From Nocardioides iriomotensis (GTDB lineage Bacteria; Actinomycetota; Actinomycetes; Propionibacteriales; Nocardioidaceae): a stretch of DNA of 64,000 nucleotides. A program made the translations under genes and the position numbers. Positions within the stretch are counted from its first letter, which is position 1; each line of letters begins with the position of its first letter. Positions 9,007 through 17,252 of this stretch are shown one piece after another. The notes below the pieces were generated by a model. That model did not search any database and had not been told where the DNA came from. It saw nothing but the letters and a program-made list of their open reading frames with translations. Where the stretch lies: assembly GCF_004168035.1 (NCBI RefSeq), contig NZ_SDPU01000018.1, forward strand, positions 1 through 64,000. The letters are read 5' to 3'.

Positions 9007-10002
9007 CTACCCGCGCAGCTCGACCACGATTCGCACCGGAGCCTGCCCGGCCGCCTGCCGGCCCCACGCCGCGGCGACGTCGTCGAGGGGCACCACCTCG
9101 TGGTCGACGTGCAGCCGCCCCGCGGCGGCATGGCCGAGCAGGGTGCGCAGCGTCTCGGCCTTCTGTCCCACCGATACCGCGTTGTTGGTGTAGCCGAGCA
9201 CCGCCGCGGTCCGGCTGCGCAGGTCGGCGGACACGACCTCCAGGCCGGGCGCCGCCGAGCTGCCCAGGTTGACCAGACGGCCGTGCTCGCCGAGCAACCT
9301 CACCCCGGCGGAGCCGGGCACGCCCGCCAGCGGGTCGAGCACGACGTCGACCGGCCCGTCGGCGACCTCGCGCACCCGCGCCACGACGTCGGCGACGGAG
9401 TCACCGTCCTCGAGCGCCACCACCGCGTCGGCCCCGGCCTGCCGGGCGCGGGCGCGCGCTCCGGCCGAGCGTGCCGCCGCGAGGACGCGGCGGGCGCCGA
9501 GCAGCCGGGCAGCCTGCACCCCGACCTGGCCGACGACCCCGCCGGCGCCGAGGACGAGCACCTGCTCGCCCTCCTGGAGCTCGGCCCGTGCCGCGAGCGC
9601 CAGCCAGGCCGCCACCCCGGACAGACCGATCGCGGCGACGTGCTCCGCGGGCACGTCGTGGTCACCGAGGTCGACGAGGTCCGCCGCCGGGCGGTGCACC
9701 GTCGTCGCGAGCGCCCCGTCGCCGGGCTGCATGCCAGCGTCGGTGGGGAACCAGACCCGCGAGCCGGGCTTCAGCGTGGGGTGGGCCACGACCTCGCCGA
9801 CGCCTTGCACGCCGGGGACATAGGGCAGCGCGGGCGGTCCGAAGTACGACGTACCGCCGGCGCAGAGCAGGTCCAGCGGCGTCAGCGGCACGGCGGTCAC
9901 CCGGACGACCGCGTCGCCCGTCCCGACGGGGTCGGCGCGTTCCTCGACGGCGGGCGCATCGCCGTGGGCCCGCAGCACGGCCGCGCGGACGGGCCCGGTC
10001 AC
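9007..10002 (-). CDS. Medium-chain zinc-less reductase (quinone-oxidoreductase/MDR family)
   Basis: A 331-residue NAD(P)-dependent reductase of the medium-chain family. The GroES-like domain contains PYVPGVQGVGEV near residue 56, and the Rossmann domain contains VLVLGAGGVVGQVGVQAARLLGA near residue 140. Zinc-ligand cysteines of the alcohol dehydrogenase type are absent, which fits a quinone or enoyl reductase. The start is GTG 10002, which overlaps the LigA stop by 4 bp (GTGA). The open frame continues upstream only because it is antisense-free. As last gene of the CoA-transferase/LigBA operon it is likely to reduce an intermediate of that pathway; the substrate is unknown. Confidence 0.8.
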   Translation of the reverse strand: MTGPVRAAVLRAHGDAPAVEERADPVGTGDAVVRVTAVPLTPLDLLCAGGTSYFGPPALPYVPGVQGVGEVVAHPTLKPGSRVWFPTDAGMQPGDGALATTVHRPAADLVDLGDHDVPAEHVAAIGLSGVAAWLALAARAELQEGEQVLVLGAGGVVGQVGVQAARLLGARRVLAAARSAGARARARQAGADAVVALEDGDSVADVVARVREVADGPVDVVLDPLAGVPGSAGVRLLGEHGRLVNLGSSAAPGLEVVSADLRSRTAAVLGYTNNAVSVGQKAETLRTLLGHAAAGRLHVDHEVVPLDDVAAAWGRQAAGQAPVRIVVELRG

Positions 10003-10361
10003 GTCGCGATGTCCGGGTAGGGGAGCGAGAAGTGCTCGAGCGCCTTGGCGTAGGCGAGCTGGAAGCCGAGCGGCTCGTCGTGGTCGCGCTCGAACATCGC
10101 GATGAACAGCGTGAGCGTCAGGAACGGGTGCGCGCCCATCGAGAACAGCGTCGGGTAGTCGTGCGTGGCCAGGGCCTCGCGCTCGGCGTCGTCGAACCGC
10201 AGCCACGTGCTGCGCTCGTCGACGTGGCAGTTGAGGATCACGTTGGCGCGCTCGGCCTCCCACCACTCGACGGTGCCGCGCGGGTCGGTGCGGTAGCGCT
10301 CGACCAGGTCGGGGTCGCGGTCGACGGTGAAGAGGAACTTGTCCAGCAGGTACTTGCTCAT
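9999..10361 (-). CDS. Extradiol dioxygenase alpha subunit, LigA-like
   Basis: A 120-residue, helix-rich protein with the LigA domain: MSKYLLDKFLFTVDRDPDLV, then FDDAEREALATHDYPTLFSMGAHPFL, where LigA and its homologues carry the conserved helix that caps the active site of the partner subunit. It forms the small subunit of a class III extradiol ring-cleaving dioxygenase together with the LigB protein encoded just upstream; their reading frames overlap by 4 bp (ATGA). The family includes protocatechuate 4,5-dioxygenase and gallate-type enzymes, and the substrate here is not known. Confidence 0.85.
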   Translation of the reverse strand: MSKYLLDKFLFTVDRDPDLVERYRTDPRGTVEWWEAERANVILNCHVDERSTWLRFDDAEREALATHDYPTLFSMGAHPFLTLTLFIAMFERDHDEPLGFQLAYAKALEHFSLPYPDIAT

Positions 10362-11224
10362 GAGGCCGGCACTCCCTTCGGGTACCAGGTGAAGTACGCC
10401 TCCATCGTGTGGAACAGGTCGAGCGAGTCGACGTGGTCGGCCTGCTGGCCGTCGCCGGCGGCGCCCATCATCAGCATGAAGTCCATGAAGCCGTGCGTGG
10501 CGTTGCCGGGCGTGTGCAGGCTGTCGAGCGTGACCTCGGCGAGGCAGCCCTCCACGTCGCCGCGGGCGATCCAGTCGACGGCCTTCCGGTCGAACTCCGG
10601 GTCGGGCCCGTGCGGGCCGAACTGGCGCGGCCCGCCGAGCTCGAGCGACAGGTGGCCGGTGCCGATGATCGCGACCCGCTGGTCGGACGGCCAGGACTCG
10701 ACCATCGCCCGGATCTGCCGGCCGAGCGCGACGAAGCGCTTCGGCTGCGGGAGCGGCGGCGCGAAGATGTTGGTGTAGATCGGCACGATCGGCAGGTCGG
10801 CGCCGGGGCGCAGCGTGATGATCGGGCAGGTGATGCTGTGGTCGATCCGGAGCTCGTTGCTGAACGCCAGGTCGAAGCCGGCGTCGAGCCCCTCGCGCAG
10901 GATGTGCTCCGAGAGCGCCTCCTCGCCGGCGAGGTGGAACCGCGGCAGGCCGAACTCGCGCTCCTCGTTGTACCAGTTGGCGTCGTACGCCGGAGCCTTG
11001 CCGACGAGGAACTGCGGCATGTTGTCCAGCCAGAGCTGGTGGAAGTGGTCGCTGCCGACCATGACGAGCACGTCCGGGCGTGCCCGGGTGAGCGTCTCGC
11101 GGAACCGCTCGATCTTCTCGACCCAGGCGTCCGCGAACGGTGGCCGGTCGACGCCGGTCGCCGTGCTGGCGCGGTAGTAGAACGGGTGGTGCGTGGACGC
11201 GATGACCGCGACGACCTCCGCCAT
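10358..11224 (-). CDS. Extradiol dioxygenase catalytic subunit, LigB-like
   Basis: A 288-residue protein of the LigB superfamily, which uses non-haem Fe(II) to open catecholic rings next to the hydroxyl pair. Candidate iron ligands and acid-base residues are visible: ASTHHPFYY near residue 10, GSDHFHQL near 60, and the GTGHLSLELGGPRQFGPHG region near 190. Start ATG 11224 has GGAGGGG 7 bases upstream. The frame runs further upstream but without family similarity. It overlaps LigA by 4 bp and follows the citryl-CoA-lyase-like gene by 34 bp. Typical substrates are protocatechuate, gallate or amino- and hydroxy-benzoates; neighbours suggest something less standard. Confidence 0.87.
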   Translation of the reverse strand: MAEVVAVIASTHHPFYYRASTATGVDRPPFADAWVEKIERFRETLTRARPDVLVMVGSDHFHQLWLDNMPQFLVGKAPAYDANWYNEEREFGLPRFHLAGEEALSEHILREGLDAGFDLAFSNELRIDHSITCPIITLRPGADLPIVPIYTNIFAPPLPQPKRFVALGRQIRAMVESWPSDQRVAIIGTGHLSLELGGPRQFGPHGPDPEFDRKAVDWIARGDVEGCLAEVTLDSLHTPGNATHGFMDFMLMMGAAGDGQQADHVDSLDLFHTMEAYFTWYPKGVPAS

Positions 11225-11258
11225 GTGTCCCCTCCCTCTCGGTCCGTCCCCTCGGGGC

Positions 11259-12065
11259 TCAGCCTTCGCTCTCGGCGTCGAGGTACGTCGACGCCCGGTC
11301 CACGTGCAGGTAGATGTCGCGGGCCAGCGGATGCACCTGCTCCTCCGCGATCTGGCCCAGGAGTCCCGCCGTCCGCGCCAGCAGCGCGACGCCGCGCAGC
11401 AGCGCGGGCGGCAGGTCGAGGTCGGCGAGCGCGGCGCCACAGACGCCGGCACCGTTGAGCGGCAGCCGACGACCCAGCACCTGCTCGTGCACCCGGCCGA
11501 TCGCCGCGAACAGCCGCAGGTGCGGGCCGAGCAGGCCCTCCTCCTGCGCGATCGCGAACAACCGGGGCGTGCGCGGGTCGCGGTCCTTGTGCACCGGGTG
11601 CCCCAAGCCGGGGACGAACCGTCCCGCCTCGCGCTGGGCGCGGACCGCGGCCAGGGCCAGCTCGTCCCAGGCCCCGTCGGGGGCGTCGTCCGCGGGTCGG
11701 TCCTCCGCGTGCTCGGCGAGGACGTCGGCCAGGAACCGGCCGCAGTCCTCGGTGACGCCGAGGAATCGCGAGCCGCCACCGAGCAGCCCGGAGGCGATCG
11801 CGCCCTGCAGGGAGTCGGGCGCGGAGAGCCACGTCATGCGGGCCGCGATCGCGGTCGGCGTGAAGCCGTGGTCGGCGAGCGCGACCAGCACGGCCTCGAA
11901 GACGCGGACCTCGCCCTTGGTGGGTCGCCGGCGCGCGAGCAGCCAGAACGCCAGCTCGCCGAAGCCGACGCTGCCCATCAGGTCCTCGGCGAGGTCGTGG
12001 CCGAACAGCGAGATGGTCTCGGGCGTCGAGGCGCCCAGGGACGTGGGGTAGGCGTGCTCGGTCAC
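11259..12065 (-). CDS. Citrate-synthase-fold lyase (citryl-CoA lyase type)
   Basis: A 268-residue protein matching the C-terminal, citryl-CoA-lyase-like part of the citrate synthase superfamily. LGHPVHKDRDPRTPRLF near residue 170 carries the catalytic His and the following Arg, and LPLNGAGVCGAALADLDLP resembles the region with the catalytic Asp. It is shorter than true citrate synthase (about 370-430), as in the lyase group that splits CoA thioesters of tertiary hydroxy acids. Start GTG 12065 overlaps the CoA-transferase stop (GTGA). I infer that the transferase activates a substrate which this enzyme then cleaves. The substrate is not known. Confidence 0.75.
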   Translation of the reverse strand: MTEHAYPTSLGASTPETISLFGHDLAEDLMGSVGFGELAFWLLARRRPTKGEVRVFEAVLVALADHGFTPTAIAARMTWLSAPDSLQGAIASGLLGGGSRFLGVTEDCGRFLADVLAEHAEDRPADDAPDGAWDELALAAVRAQREAGRFVPGLGHPVHKDRDPRTPRLFAIAQEEGLLGPHLRLFAAIGRVHEQVLGRRLPLNGAGVCGAALADLDLPPALLRGVALLARTAGLLGQIAEEQVHPLARDIYLHVDRASTYLDAESEG

Positions 12066-13219
12066 GGCAGCTCCTCGCGCGGGGCGGCGAGCCAGGCGCG
12101 GACGTCGTCGCCGTGCTCGTCGAGCAGCGGCGGTGCGGAGTGGTAGCTGGTCGGGGTCTCGGAGAACGTCACCGGGTTGCGCACGCTGGGGATGACCCGG
12201 TCACCCGTGCCGACCTCGACGACCGGGTCGAGGCCGAGCTCGGTCGCGAAGGCCACGCCTTCGGCCACGGTGTTGATCGGCCCGCAGGGGACGCCCGCGT
12301 CGATCAGCTCGCGGAACCACTCGTCGCGGTTGCGGGTGGCCAGCCGCTCGACGAGGAGCGGGCGCAGAGCCTCGCGGTTGGCGGTGCGGTCCTGGTTGGT
12401 GGCGAACCGCTCGTCCTCGGCCACCTCGGGGATGCCGAGCACCCGGCACAGCCGCGCGAACTGGTTGTCGTTGCCGGAGGTGACGATCAGCTCGCCGTCG
12501 GCGGTGGGCAGCGGCTCGTAGGGGAACAGGCTCGGGTGCGAGTTGCCCATCCGGGTCGGCACGGTGCCGCCGGCGACGTACGCGCTGGCCTGGTTGACCA
12601 GGCCCGACAGGGCGGTCGACAGCAGGTTGACCTCGACGTGCTGGCCGCGTCCGGACACGTGCCGGTGCCGCAGCGCCGCGAGCACGCCGATGGTGGCCTG
12701 CATCCCCGACATCACGTCGAAGATCGAGATCCCGGCGCGGTACGGCGGGCCGTCGGGGGAGCCGGTGAGGCTCATCAGCCCCGAGATCGCCTGCACCATG
12801 AGGTCGTAGCCCGGCAGTGCGGCGCCGCCACCGGATCCGAAGCCCGTGATGGAGGCGTAGACGACGCTCGGGTTGGTGGCGCTCACGGCGGCGTAGTCGA
12901 GGCCGTACTTGGCCAGCCCGCCCGGCTTGAAGTTCTCGAGCACGACGTCGGCCCGGGCCGCGAGCTCGCGCGCGAGCTCGTTGTCGTGAGCGTCGCGCAG
13001 GTCGAGCGCGACCGACCGCTTGTTGCGGTTGACGCCGAGGTAGTAGGTCGACTCGCCGTCACGCACGGGCGGCACCCAGGTGCGGGTGTCGTCGCCGCCC
13101 GGGCTCTCGACCTTGACCACGTCGGCGCCCATGTCCGCCATCAGCATGCTGGCGTAGGGCCCCGCGAGGATGCGGGAGAAGTCGGCGACGAGCACCCCGG
13201 CCAGGGGACCTTCCGACAT
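12062..13219 (-). CDS. Class III CoA-transferase (CaiB/BaiF family)
   Basis: A 385-residue family III CoA-transferase. LAGVLVADFSRILAGPYASM at the N-terminus is the family opening. MADMGADVVKVESPGGDDTR follows and contains the signature; the catalytic Asp is expected in GYDLMVQAISGLMSLTG near residue 150. ATG 13219 was chosen because GAGGAGG lies 8 bases upstream; the upstream ATG at 13264 would overlap the operator. First gene of the operon with the lyase, LigB, LigA and reductase genes, all closely spaced. It moves CoA between acids without ATP. A palindrome at 13258-13271, 39 bp upstream, matches one in front of the IclR and amidohydrolase genes. Confidence 0.9.
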   Translation of the reverse strand: MSEGPLAGVLVADFSRILAGPYASMLMADMGADVVKVESPGGDDTRTWVPPVRDGESTYYLGVNRNKRSVALDLRDAHDNELARELAARADVVLENFKPGGLAKYGLDYAAVSATNPSVVYASITGFGSGGGAALPGYDLMVQAISGLMSLTGSPDGPPYRAGISIFDVMSGMQATIGVLAALRHRHVSGRGQHVEVNLLSTALSGLVNQASAYVAGGTVPTRMGNSHPSLFPYEPLPTADGELIVTSGNDNQFARLCRVLGIPEVAEDERFATNQDRTANREALRPLLVERLATRNRDEWFRELIDAGVPCGPINTVAEGVAFATELGLDPVVEVGTGDRVIPSVRNPVTFSETPTSYHSAPPLLDEHGDDVRAWLAAPREELP

Positions 13220-13257
13220 CCGGGCGACCTCCTCGTGGTCGGGCGCTGACCGTTCTG

Positions 13258-13271
13258 CGGACAACTGTCCG
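13258..13271. promoter_or_regulatory. Putative IclR operator of the CoA-transferase operon
   Basis: CGGACA-AC-TGTCCG is a perfect 6+6 palindrome, 39 bp upstream of the CoA-transferase start. The same arms with spacer AG occur at 14186-14199 in the iclR/amidohydrolase intergenic region and I noticed no other copy in the window. The shared site suggests that the adjacent IclR regulator controls both units. Binding is inferred only. Confidence 0.6.
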
Positions 13272-13312
13272 TCGCGAGTCTTCTCCGCGCCCGGAGGGGT
13301 GTCAAGGGTGGG

Positions 13313-14119
13313 TCAGGCGGAGCCGGCGACCGCGGTGGGCAGCGTGTCGAGGAGCGCGAAGTCGGCGCTGATCGCGCTCGCGGTGTGCAGCAGGCGCGGG
13401 AGGTGCTCGTCGAGCAGCACCTCGACGGGCGTCTCGGCGGCGTGCACGGTCACGTTGACGGCGGCCACCACGCGCCCGGCGCCGTCGCGCAGCGGCGCGG
13501 CGATCGAGCGGATCCCGCCGGCGAGCTGCTGGTCGGTCAGGGCCCAGCCGCGGGCGCGCACCTCGCGCAGCCCCTCGTCGATCGCGGCGCGGTCCGGCTG
13601 TGCCTTGGGCGTGATCCCCGAACGGCTCGGGTGGGCCAGGGTCGCGTCGAGCTCCTCGGGGGTGAGCCCGGCCAGGAGCACCTTGCCGAGAGACGTGACA
13701 GGAGCGGGGAAACGCGTCCCGATGGACACGGCGAAGGTGATGATCTTCGGCACCGCCACCCGGGCGACGTACACGATGTCGGACCCGTCGAGCTGGGCGA
13801 TCGAGGACGACTCGTGGGTCTGTCCGACGAGTCGCTCGAGGTGCGGACGGGCGACGTCCCAGAGCCCGGTGGACTGGACGTAGGTGGTGCCGAGATCGAG
13901 CACGCGTGGCGTGAGCGTGTAGCCGCCGGCGGTGCTGCGGGCGTAGCCGAGCCCCTCGAGGGTGACCAGGATCCGGCGGACCGTGGGGCGCGCGAGGCCG
14001 GTCGTCGCGGCGAGCTCGCTCAGCGTCATGGCGGGTCGGCCGGGGCCGAACGCCGTGATCACGTCGAACCCGCGCGCGATCGCCTCGATGAAGTCCGGGT
14101 CGGCGTCGCGGCGGGGCAT
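13313..14119 (-). CDS. IclR-family regulator (PcaR/PcaU-like)
   Basis: A 268-residue regulator. The N-terminal winged helix-turn-helix (MTLSELAATTGLARPTVRRI near residues 32-51) is followed by the IclR effector domain, with VTSLGKVLLAGLTPEELD and the AGGIRSIAAPLRDGAGRVVA segment. N-terminal wording (IARGFDVITAFGPGRPAMTL) is like the beta-ketoadipate-type subgroup that senses aromatic-pathway intermediates. ATG 14119 fits family length; the frame continues upstream without similarity. It sits between the CoA-transferase operon and the divergent amidohydrolase, each with a CGGACA-N2-TGTCCG palindrome, so it probably regulates both. Activator or repressor mode is not known. Confidence 0.9.
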   Translation of the reverse strand: MPRRDADPDFIEAIARGFDVITAFGPGRPAMTLSELAATTGLARPTVRRILVTLEGLGYARSTAGGYTLTPRVLDLGTTYVQSTGLWDVARPHLERLVGQTHESSSIAQLDGSDIVYVARVAVPKIITFAVSIGTRFPAPVTSLGKVLLAGLTPEELDATLAHPSRSGITPKAQPDRAAIDEGLREVRARGWALTDQQLAGGIRSIAAPLRDGAGRVVAAVNVTVHAAETPVEVLLDEHLPRLLHTASAISADFALLDTLPTAVAGSA

Positions 14120-14181
14120 GCCAGGAGGGTAGCCCACCCTTGACAGGGTGAGCGCCGTCACATCATCGTGAAGTCGTTCGC

Positions 14182-14203
14182 TGTCCGGACAAGTGTCCGG
14201 ACA
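14182..14203. promoter_or_regulatory. Tandem palindromic operator between iclR and amidohydrolase
   Basis: Two perfect copies of the self-complementary 10-mer TGTCCGGACA lie at 14182-14191 and 14194-14203, 12 bp apart. Their inner arms form CGGACA-AG-TGTCCG (14186-14199), the motif also found before the CoA-transferase operon. It lies in the 127-bp region between the divergent iclR and amidohydrolase starts, the expected place for auto- and cross-regulation. Confidence 0.6.
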
Positions 14204-14246
14204 TGGCCCGGGCGTGGGGAGCGCTCCCGGAGGAGGGGTGGTCGTG

Positions 14247-15689
14247 ATGGCGGAGCAGGTGGCGGCGGGGCGTCCGGTGGTCCTGCGGGGCGGGACCGTG
14301 CTGCCGATGGACGGCACGCGCAGCGTGCTGACCGACACCGACGTGCTGGTGGTCGGCCAGCGCATCGAGGCGGTGGGACCGCGGCTGGCCGCCCCCGACG
14401 ACGCGTTGGAGATCGACGCGTCCGGCGGCATCGTGATGCCGGGGATGGTCGACACGCACCGGCACATGTGGCAGACCGCCATGCGGGCGTACGGCGCCGA
14501 CTGGACCCTGACCCAGTACTTCGTCTGGTACTACCTCGAGCACGGCAAGGCCTTCCGTCCCGAGGACATCTACGCCGGCAACCTGCTCTCCGCGGTGGAC
14601 GCGCTCGACGCGGGCGTGACCACGACGGTCGACTGGTCGCACGGCCTGCAGACCGCGCAGCACGCGGACGCCGCCGTCGATGCGCTCGAGTCCGTGCCCG
14701 GACGGTTCGTGCTCGCCTACGGCAACATCCAGGCCGGTCCCTGGGAGTGGTCGACGAGCTCGGCCTTCCGGGACTTCGTCGAGCGCCGGATGAAGCGCAC
14801 CGACATGCTCGGCTTCCAGATGGCGTTCGACGTGACCGGCGACCCGTCCTTCCCGGAGAAGGCCGCGTTCGAGGTGGCGCGCGACCTCGACGTCGCGGTC
14901 ACCACGCACGCAGGCGTGTGGGGCGCGACCAACGACGACGGCATCCGGCTCATGCACGAGCACGGCTTCATGGACCCGCGCAACATCTACGTCCACGCCG
15001 CGACGCTCTCGGGCGACTCCTACCAGCGCATCGCGGCCAGCGGCGGCACCGTCTCGGTCGCCACCGAGAGCGAGCAGAGCTGCGGCCAGGGCTACCCGCC
15101 CACCTGGGTGCTGCGCGAGCACGACATCAAGGTGGCGATGTCGATGGACACGAGTGTCTGGCAGAGCGGTGACCTGTTCTCCGCCATGCGCGCGACGCTC
15201 GGCGCGGACCGGTCGCGGGAGCACCTCGAGGCGCACGCCCACGGTGACACGGTGACCAACTGCCACCTGCGCGCCGACCAGGTCGTCGAGTGGGCGACCC
15301 GAGGCGGGGCCGAGGCGCTGGGGCTGGGTGACGTCGTCGGCAGCCTCGAGGCCGGCAAGAAGGCCGACGTGGTGCTGATCAAGAACGACCGGTCGCCGGT
15401 GATGTTCCCGATCATCAACCCCTACGGCCACGTCGCGCTGCAGGCCCAGCGCGGTGACGTGCACACCGTCCTCGTCGACGGCCGTGTGGTGAAGCACGAC
15501 GGTGCGCTGGTCGACGTCGACCTCGCCTCCGTCCGCCGTACCGTCGAGGCGACCGTGGACCACCTGCGCGGCGCCCTCGGCGAGGAGGCGTGGGTGGCGG
15601 GCATGCACCCCGAGATCCCCGAGAGCAAGGTCCTCGACAACCCCTACCAGTACACCGAGTACCGCAGCGACAGCACGCACAAGGTCTGA
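14247..15689 (+). CDS. Amidohydrolase-superfamily aminohydrolase
   Basis: A 480-residue metal-dependent hydrolase of the cytosine-deaminase/TrzN/AtzB-like branch. MPGMVDTHRHMWQT near residue 70 holds the HxH metal ligands. THAGVWG near 210 gives the next His, and AMSMDTSVW near 310 supplies the catalytic metal-binding Asp. C-terminal GSLEAGKKADVVLIKND is typical of the family. ATG 14247 has GGAGGAGGGG about 8 bases upstream. Such enzymes remove amino or halide groups from N-heterocycles or open cyclic amides. It is divergent from iclR and shares the operator of the LigBA operon, so it may supply the ring that is later opened. Substrate unknown. Confidence 0.85.
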   Translation: MAEQVAAGRPVVLRGGTVLPMDGTRSVLTDTDVLVVGQRIEAVGPRLAAPDDALEIDASGGIVMPGMVDTHRHMWQTAMRAYGADWTLTQYFVWYYLEHGKAFRPEDIYAGNLLSAVDALDAGVTTTVDWSHGLQTAQHADAAVDALESVPGRFVLAYGNIQAGPWEWSTSSAFRDFVERRMKRTDMLGFQMAFDVTGDPSFPEKAAFEVARDLDVAVTTHAGVWGATNDDGIRLMHEHGFMDPRNIYVHAATLSGDSYQRIAASGGTVSVATESEQSCGQGYPPTWVLREHDIKVAMSMDTSVWQSGDLFSAMRATLGADRSREHLEAHAHGDTVTNCHLRADQVVEWATRGGAEALGLGDVVGSLEAGKKADVVLIKNDRSPVMFPIINPYGHVALQAQRGDVHTVLVDGRVVKHDGALVDVDLASVRRTVEATVDHLRGALGEEAWVAGMHPEIPESKVLDNPYQYTEYRSDSTHKV

Positions 15690-15712
15690 GCGGGGGCTCG
15701 TACCGTGGCGGC

Positions 15713-16510
15713 ATGAGCAACGCCGCCCTCGTCGATCTGCTGCGCGAGGCGACCCGCGTCGTCGGCTTCACCGGCGCGGGCGTGTCCACCGAGTCCGGGA
15801 TCCCCGACTTCCGCTCACCCGGCGGCGTGTGGAGCCGCTTCGACCCGTTGGACTTCACGTTCAGCCGGTACGTCGGGTCGGCGGAGGTGCGCGCCCGGTC
15901 CTGGGAGATGCGGCGGGAGTTCTTCGCGACCCCGTTCGAGCCCAACCCGGCGCACCACGCGTTCGCGGCCCTGGAGGCAGCGGGACGCTGCCGTGGTGTG
16001 GTCACGCAGAACATCGACGGGCTGCACCAGGCCGCCGGGTCCCGCGAGGTGGTCGAGCTGCACGGCACCGCGACCGAGGTGATGTGCATCGGCCACGCGC
16101 CCGCGATGGGCACGCCCGACGGCTGCGGCTTCCGGCAGACCAACGCGTGGGCCCTCGCGCAGGTCGACGCCGGCGACCCCGACCCGGCCTGCCCGCTGTG
16201 CGGCGGGCTGGTGAAGTCGGCGACGGTGTCGTTCGAGCAGGTGCTGTTCCCGGGCGTCGTCGAGCGCGCCTACGGCCTCGCCGCCACCTGCGACCTGATG
16301 ATCGCGGCCGGCTCGTCGCTGCAGGTCTACCCGGCCGCCGGGCTTCCCGAGGTCGCGGTCGGGCACGGCGCGCGGCTCGTGATCGTCAACGACGAGGAGA
16401 CGCCGCTGGACGACCTGGCGACGGTAGTCGTACGAGGGAACGCGGGGGAGACGCTCGGCCCCGCGGTCGCGGAGGTCCTGGGCAACGGACGGGCGGCGCG
16501 GCTAGGTTGA
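15713..16510 (+). CDS. NAD-dependent protein deacylase, Sir2 family
   Basis: A 265-residue sirtuin that removes acyl groups from lysine using NAD+. GFTGAGVSTESGIPDFRSPGG near residues 19-38 binds NAD, TQNIDGLHQAAG contains the NID motif, and ELHGTATEV holds the catalytic His. The zinc module is unusual: Cys-Ile-Gly-His instead of CxxC, then a lone Cys, then CPLC, so ligands may be C-x2-H and C-x2-C. The usual FGE motif is replaced by FEQ. ATG 15713 was taken from the start of family similarity. It follows the amidohydrolase by 23 bp but is more likely an ordinary housekeeping gene. Confidence 0.88.
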   Translation: MSNAALVDLLREATRVVGFTGAGVSTESGIPDFRSPGGVWSRFDPLDFTFSRYVGSAEVRARSWEMRREFFATPFEPNPAHHAFAALEAAGRCRGVVTQNIDGLHQAAGSREVVELHGTATEVMCIGHAPAMGTPDGCGFRQTNAWALAQVDAGDPDPACPLCGGLVKSATVSFEQVLFPGVVERAYGLAATCDLMIAAGSSLQVYPAAGLPEVAVGHGARLVIVNDEETPLDDLATVVVRGNAGETLGPAVAEVLGNGRAARLG

Positions 16511-16514
16511 CCCT

Positions 16515-17249
16515 ATGGTCGACTCCGGGACAACCATCACGTCCGTTCGTCAGGTCCTTGATCACCCACCGCTGATTCACGGATGGGACCCAGGGGAGGG
16601 TGTGATCACGCACGGCCTCATCCGGCCGGCGCTCGAGTTCATCGAGTCGACCGTGCAGCCCGGGTGGCGCACACTCGAGACTGGGTCGGGCCTGAGCACG
16701 ATCGCGTTCGCCATGACGGGCTCGGACCATCTCGTCATCGTGCCGAACGCCGAGGAGGAGCAGCGGATCCGGGCGTTCTGTGCGGACAACGGTGTCGATA
16801 CGACGCAGGTGCGCTTCGTCATCGACTTCTCGGAGCGCGCGTTGCCGACTCTGGACGTCGGCGAGATCGACTGCTACCTCATCGATGGGTCGCACTCGTT
16901 CCCCCAGGTGTTCATCGACTGGTTCTACGTCCGAACGAACCTTCGGGTGGGCGGGTGGCTGATCGTCGACGACGTGCACGTCTGGACGGGGCGTGTTCTC
17001 CGTGACTTCCTCAAGGCAGAGCCGGGCTGGGAGGTGGTTCACCAGTGGTCCGGCCGAACCGTGGCCTTCCGTAAGACAGCCGAGAACGCCGATCGTGACT
17101 GGTCCGAGCAGCGCTTTGTCGAGCGGCGCACCCGGGCCGAGACGATCGGCCGCGTGCGTATGGCGGCGGCACTCGCACGCGAAGGCGAGTTCACCGAGAT
17201 CCTGAAGCGAACGCGGGCGTTGCTCCCCGGCGGGCAGCGGGACGCCTGA
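16515..17249 (+). CDS. Class I SAM-dependent methyltransferase-like protein
   Basis: A 244-residue protein with a Rossmann-like methyltransferase core: WRTLETGSGLSTIAFAMTG near residue 50 matches motif I, VIVPNAEEEQ motif II, and DCYLIDGSHSFPQVFIDWFY near 118 the methyltransferase-24-like DGSH motif, followed by LRVGGWLIVDDVHV. It starts 4 bp after the sirtuin stop and ends 3 bp before the convergent racemase. Codon use is less strictly GC3 than that of its neighbours. The acceptor is unknown; related proteins act on small molecules or sugars. Confidence 0.7.
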   Translation: MVDSGTTITSVRQVLDHPPLIHGWDPGEGVITHGLIRPALEFIESTVQPGWRTLETGSGLSTIAFAMTGSDHLVIVPNAEEEQRIRAFCADNGVDTTQVRFVIDFSERALPTLDVGEIDCYLIDGSHSFPQVFIDWFYVRTNLRVGGWLIVDDVHVWTGRVLRDFLKAEPGWEVVHQWSGRTVAFRKTAENADRDWSEQRFVERRTRAETIGRVRMAAALAREGEFTEILKRTRALLPGGQRDA

Positions 17250-17252
17250 CTG

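Noticed and set aside
7456-10020. Very long plus-strand open frame (854 codons)
   Set aside because: It lies antisense to typA and the reductase gene, which have full motifs; the protein is a low-complexity Arg/Ala/Asp/His mixture typical of GC-rich shadow frames.
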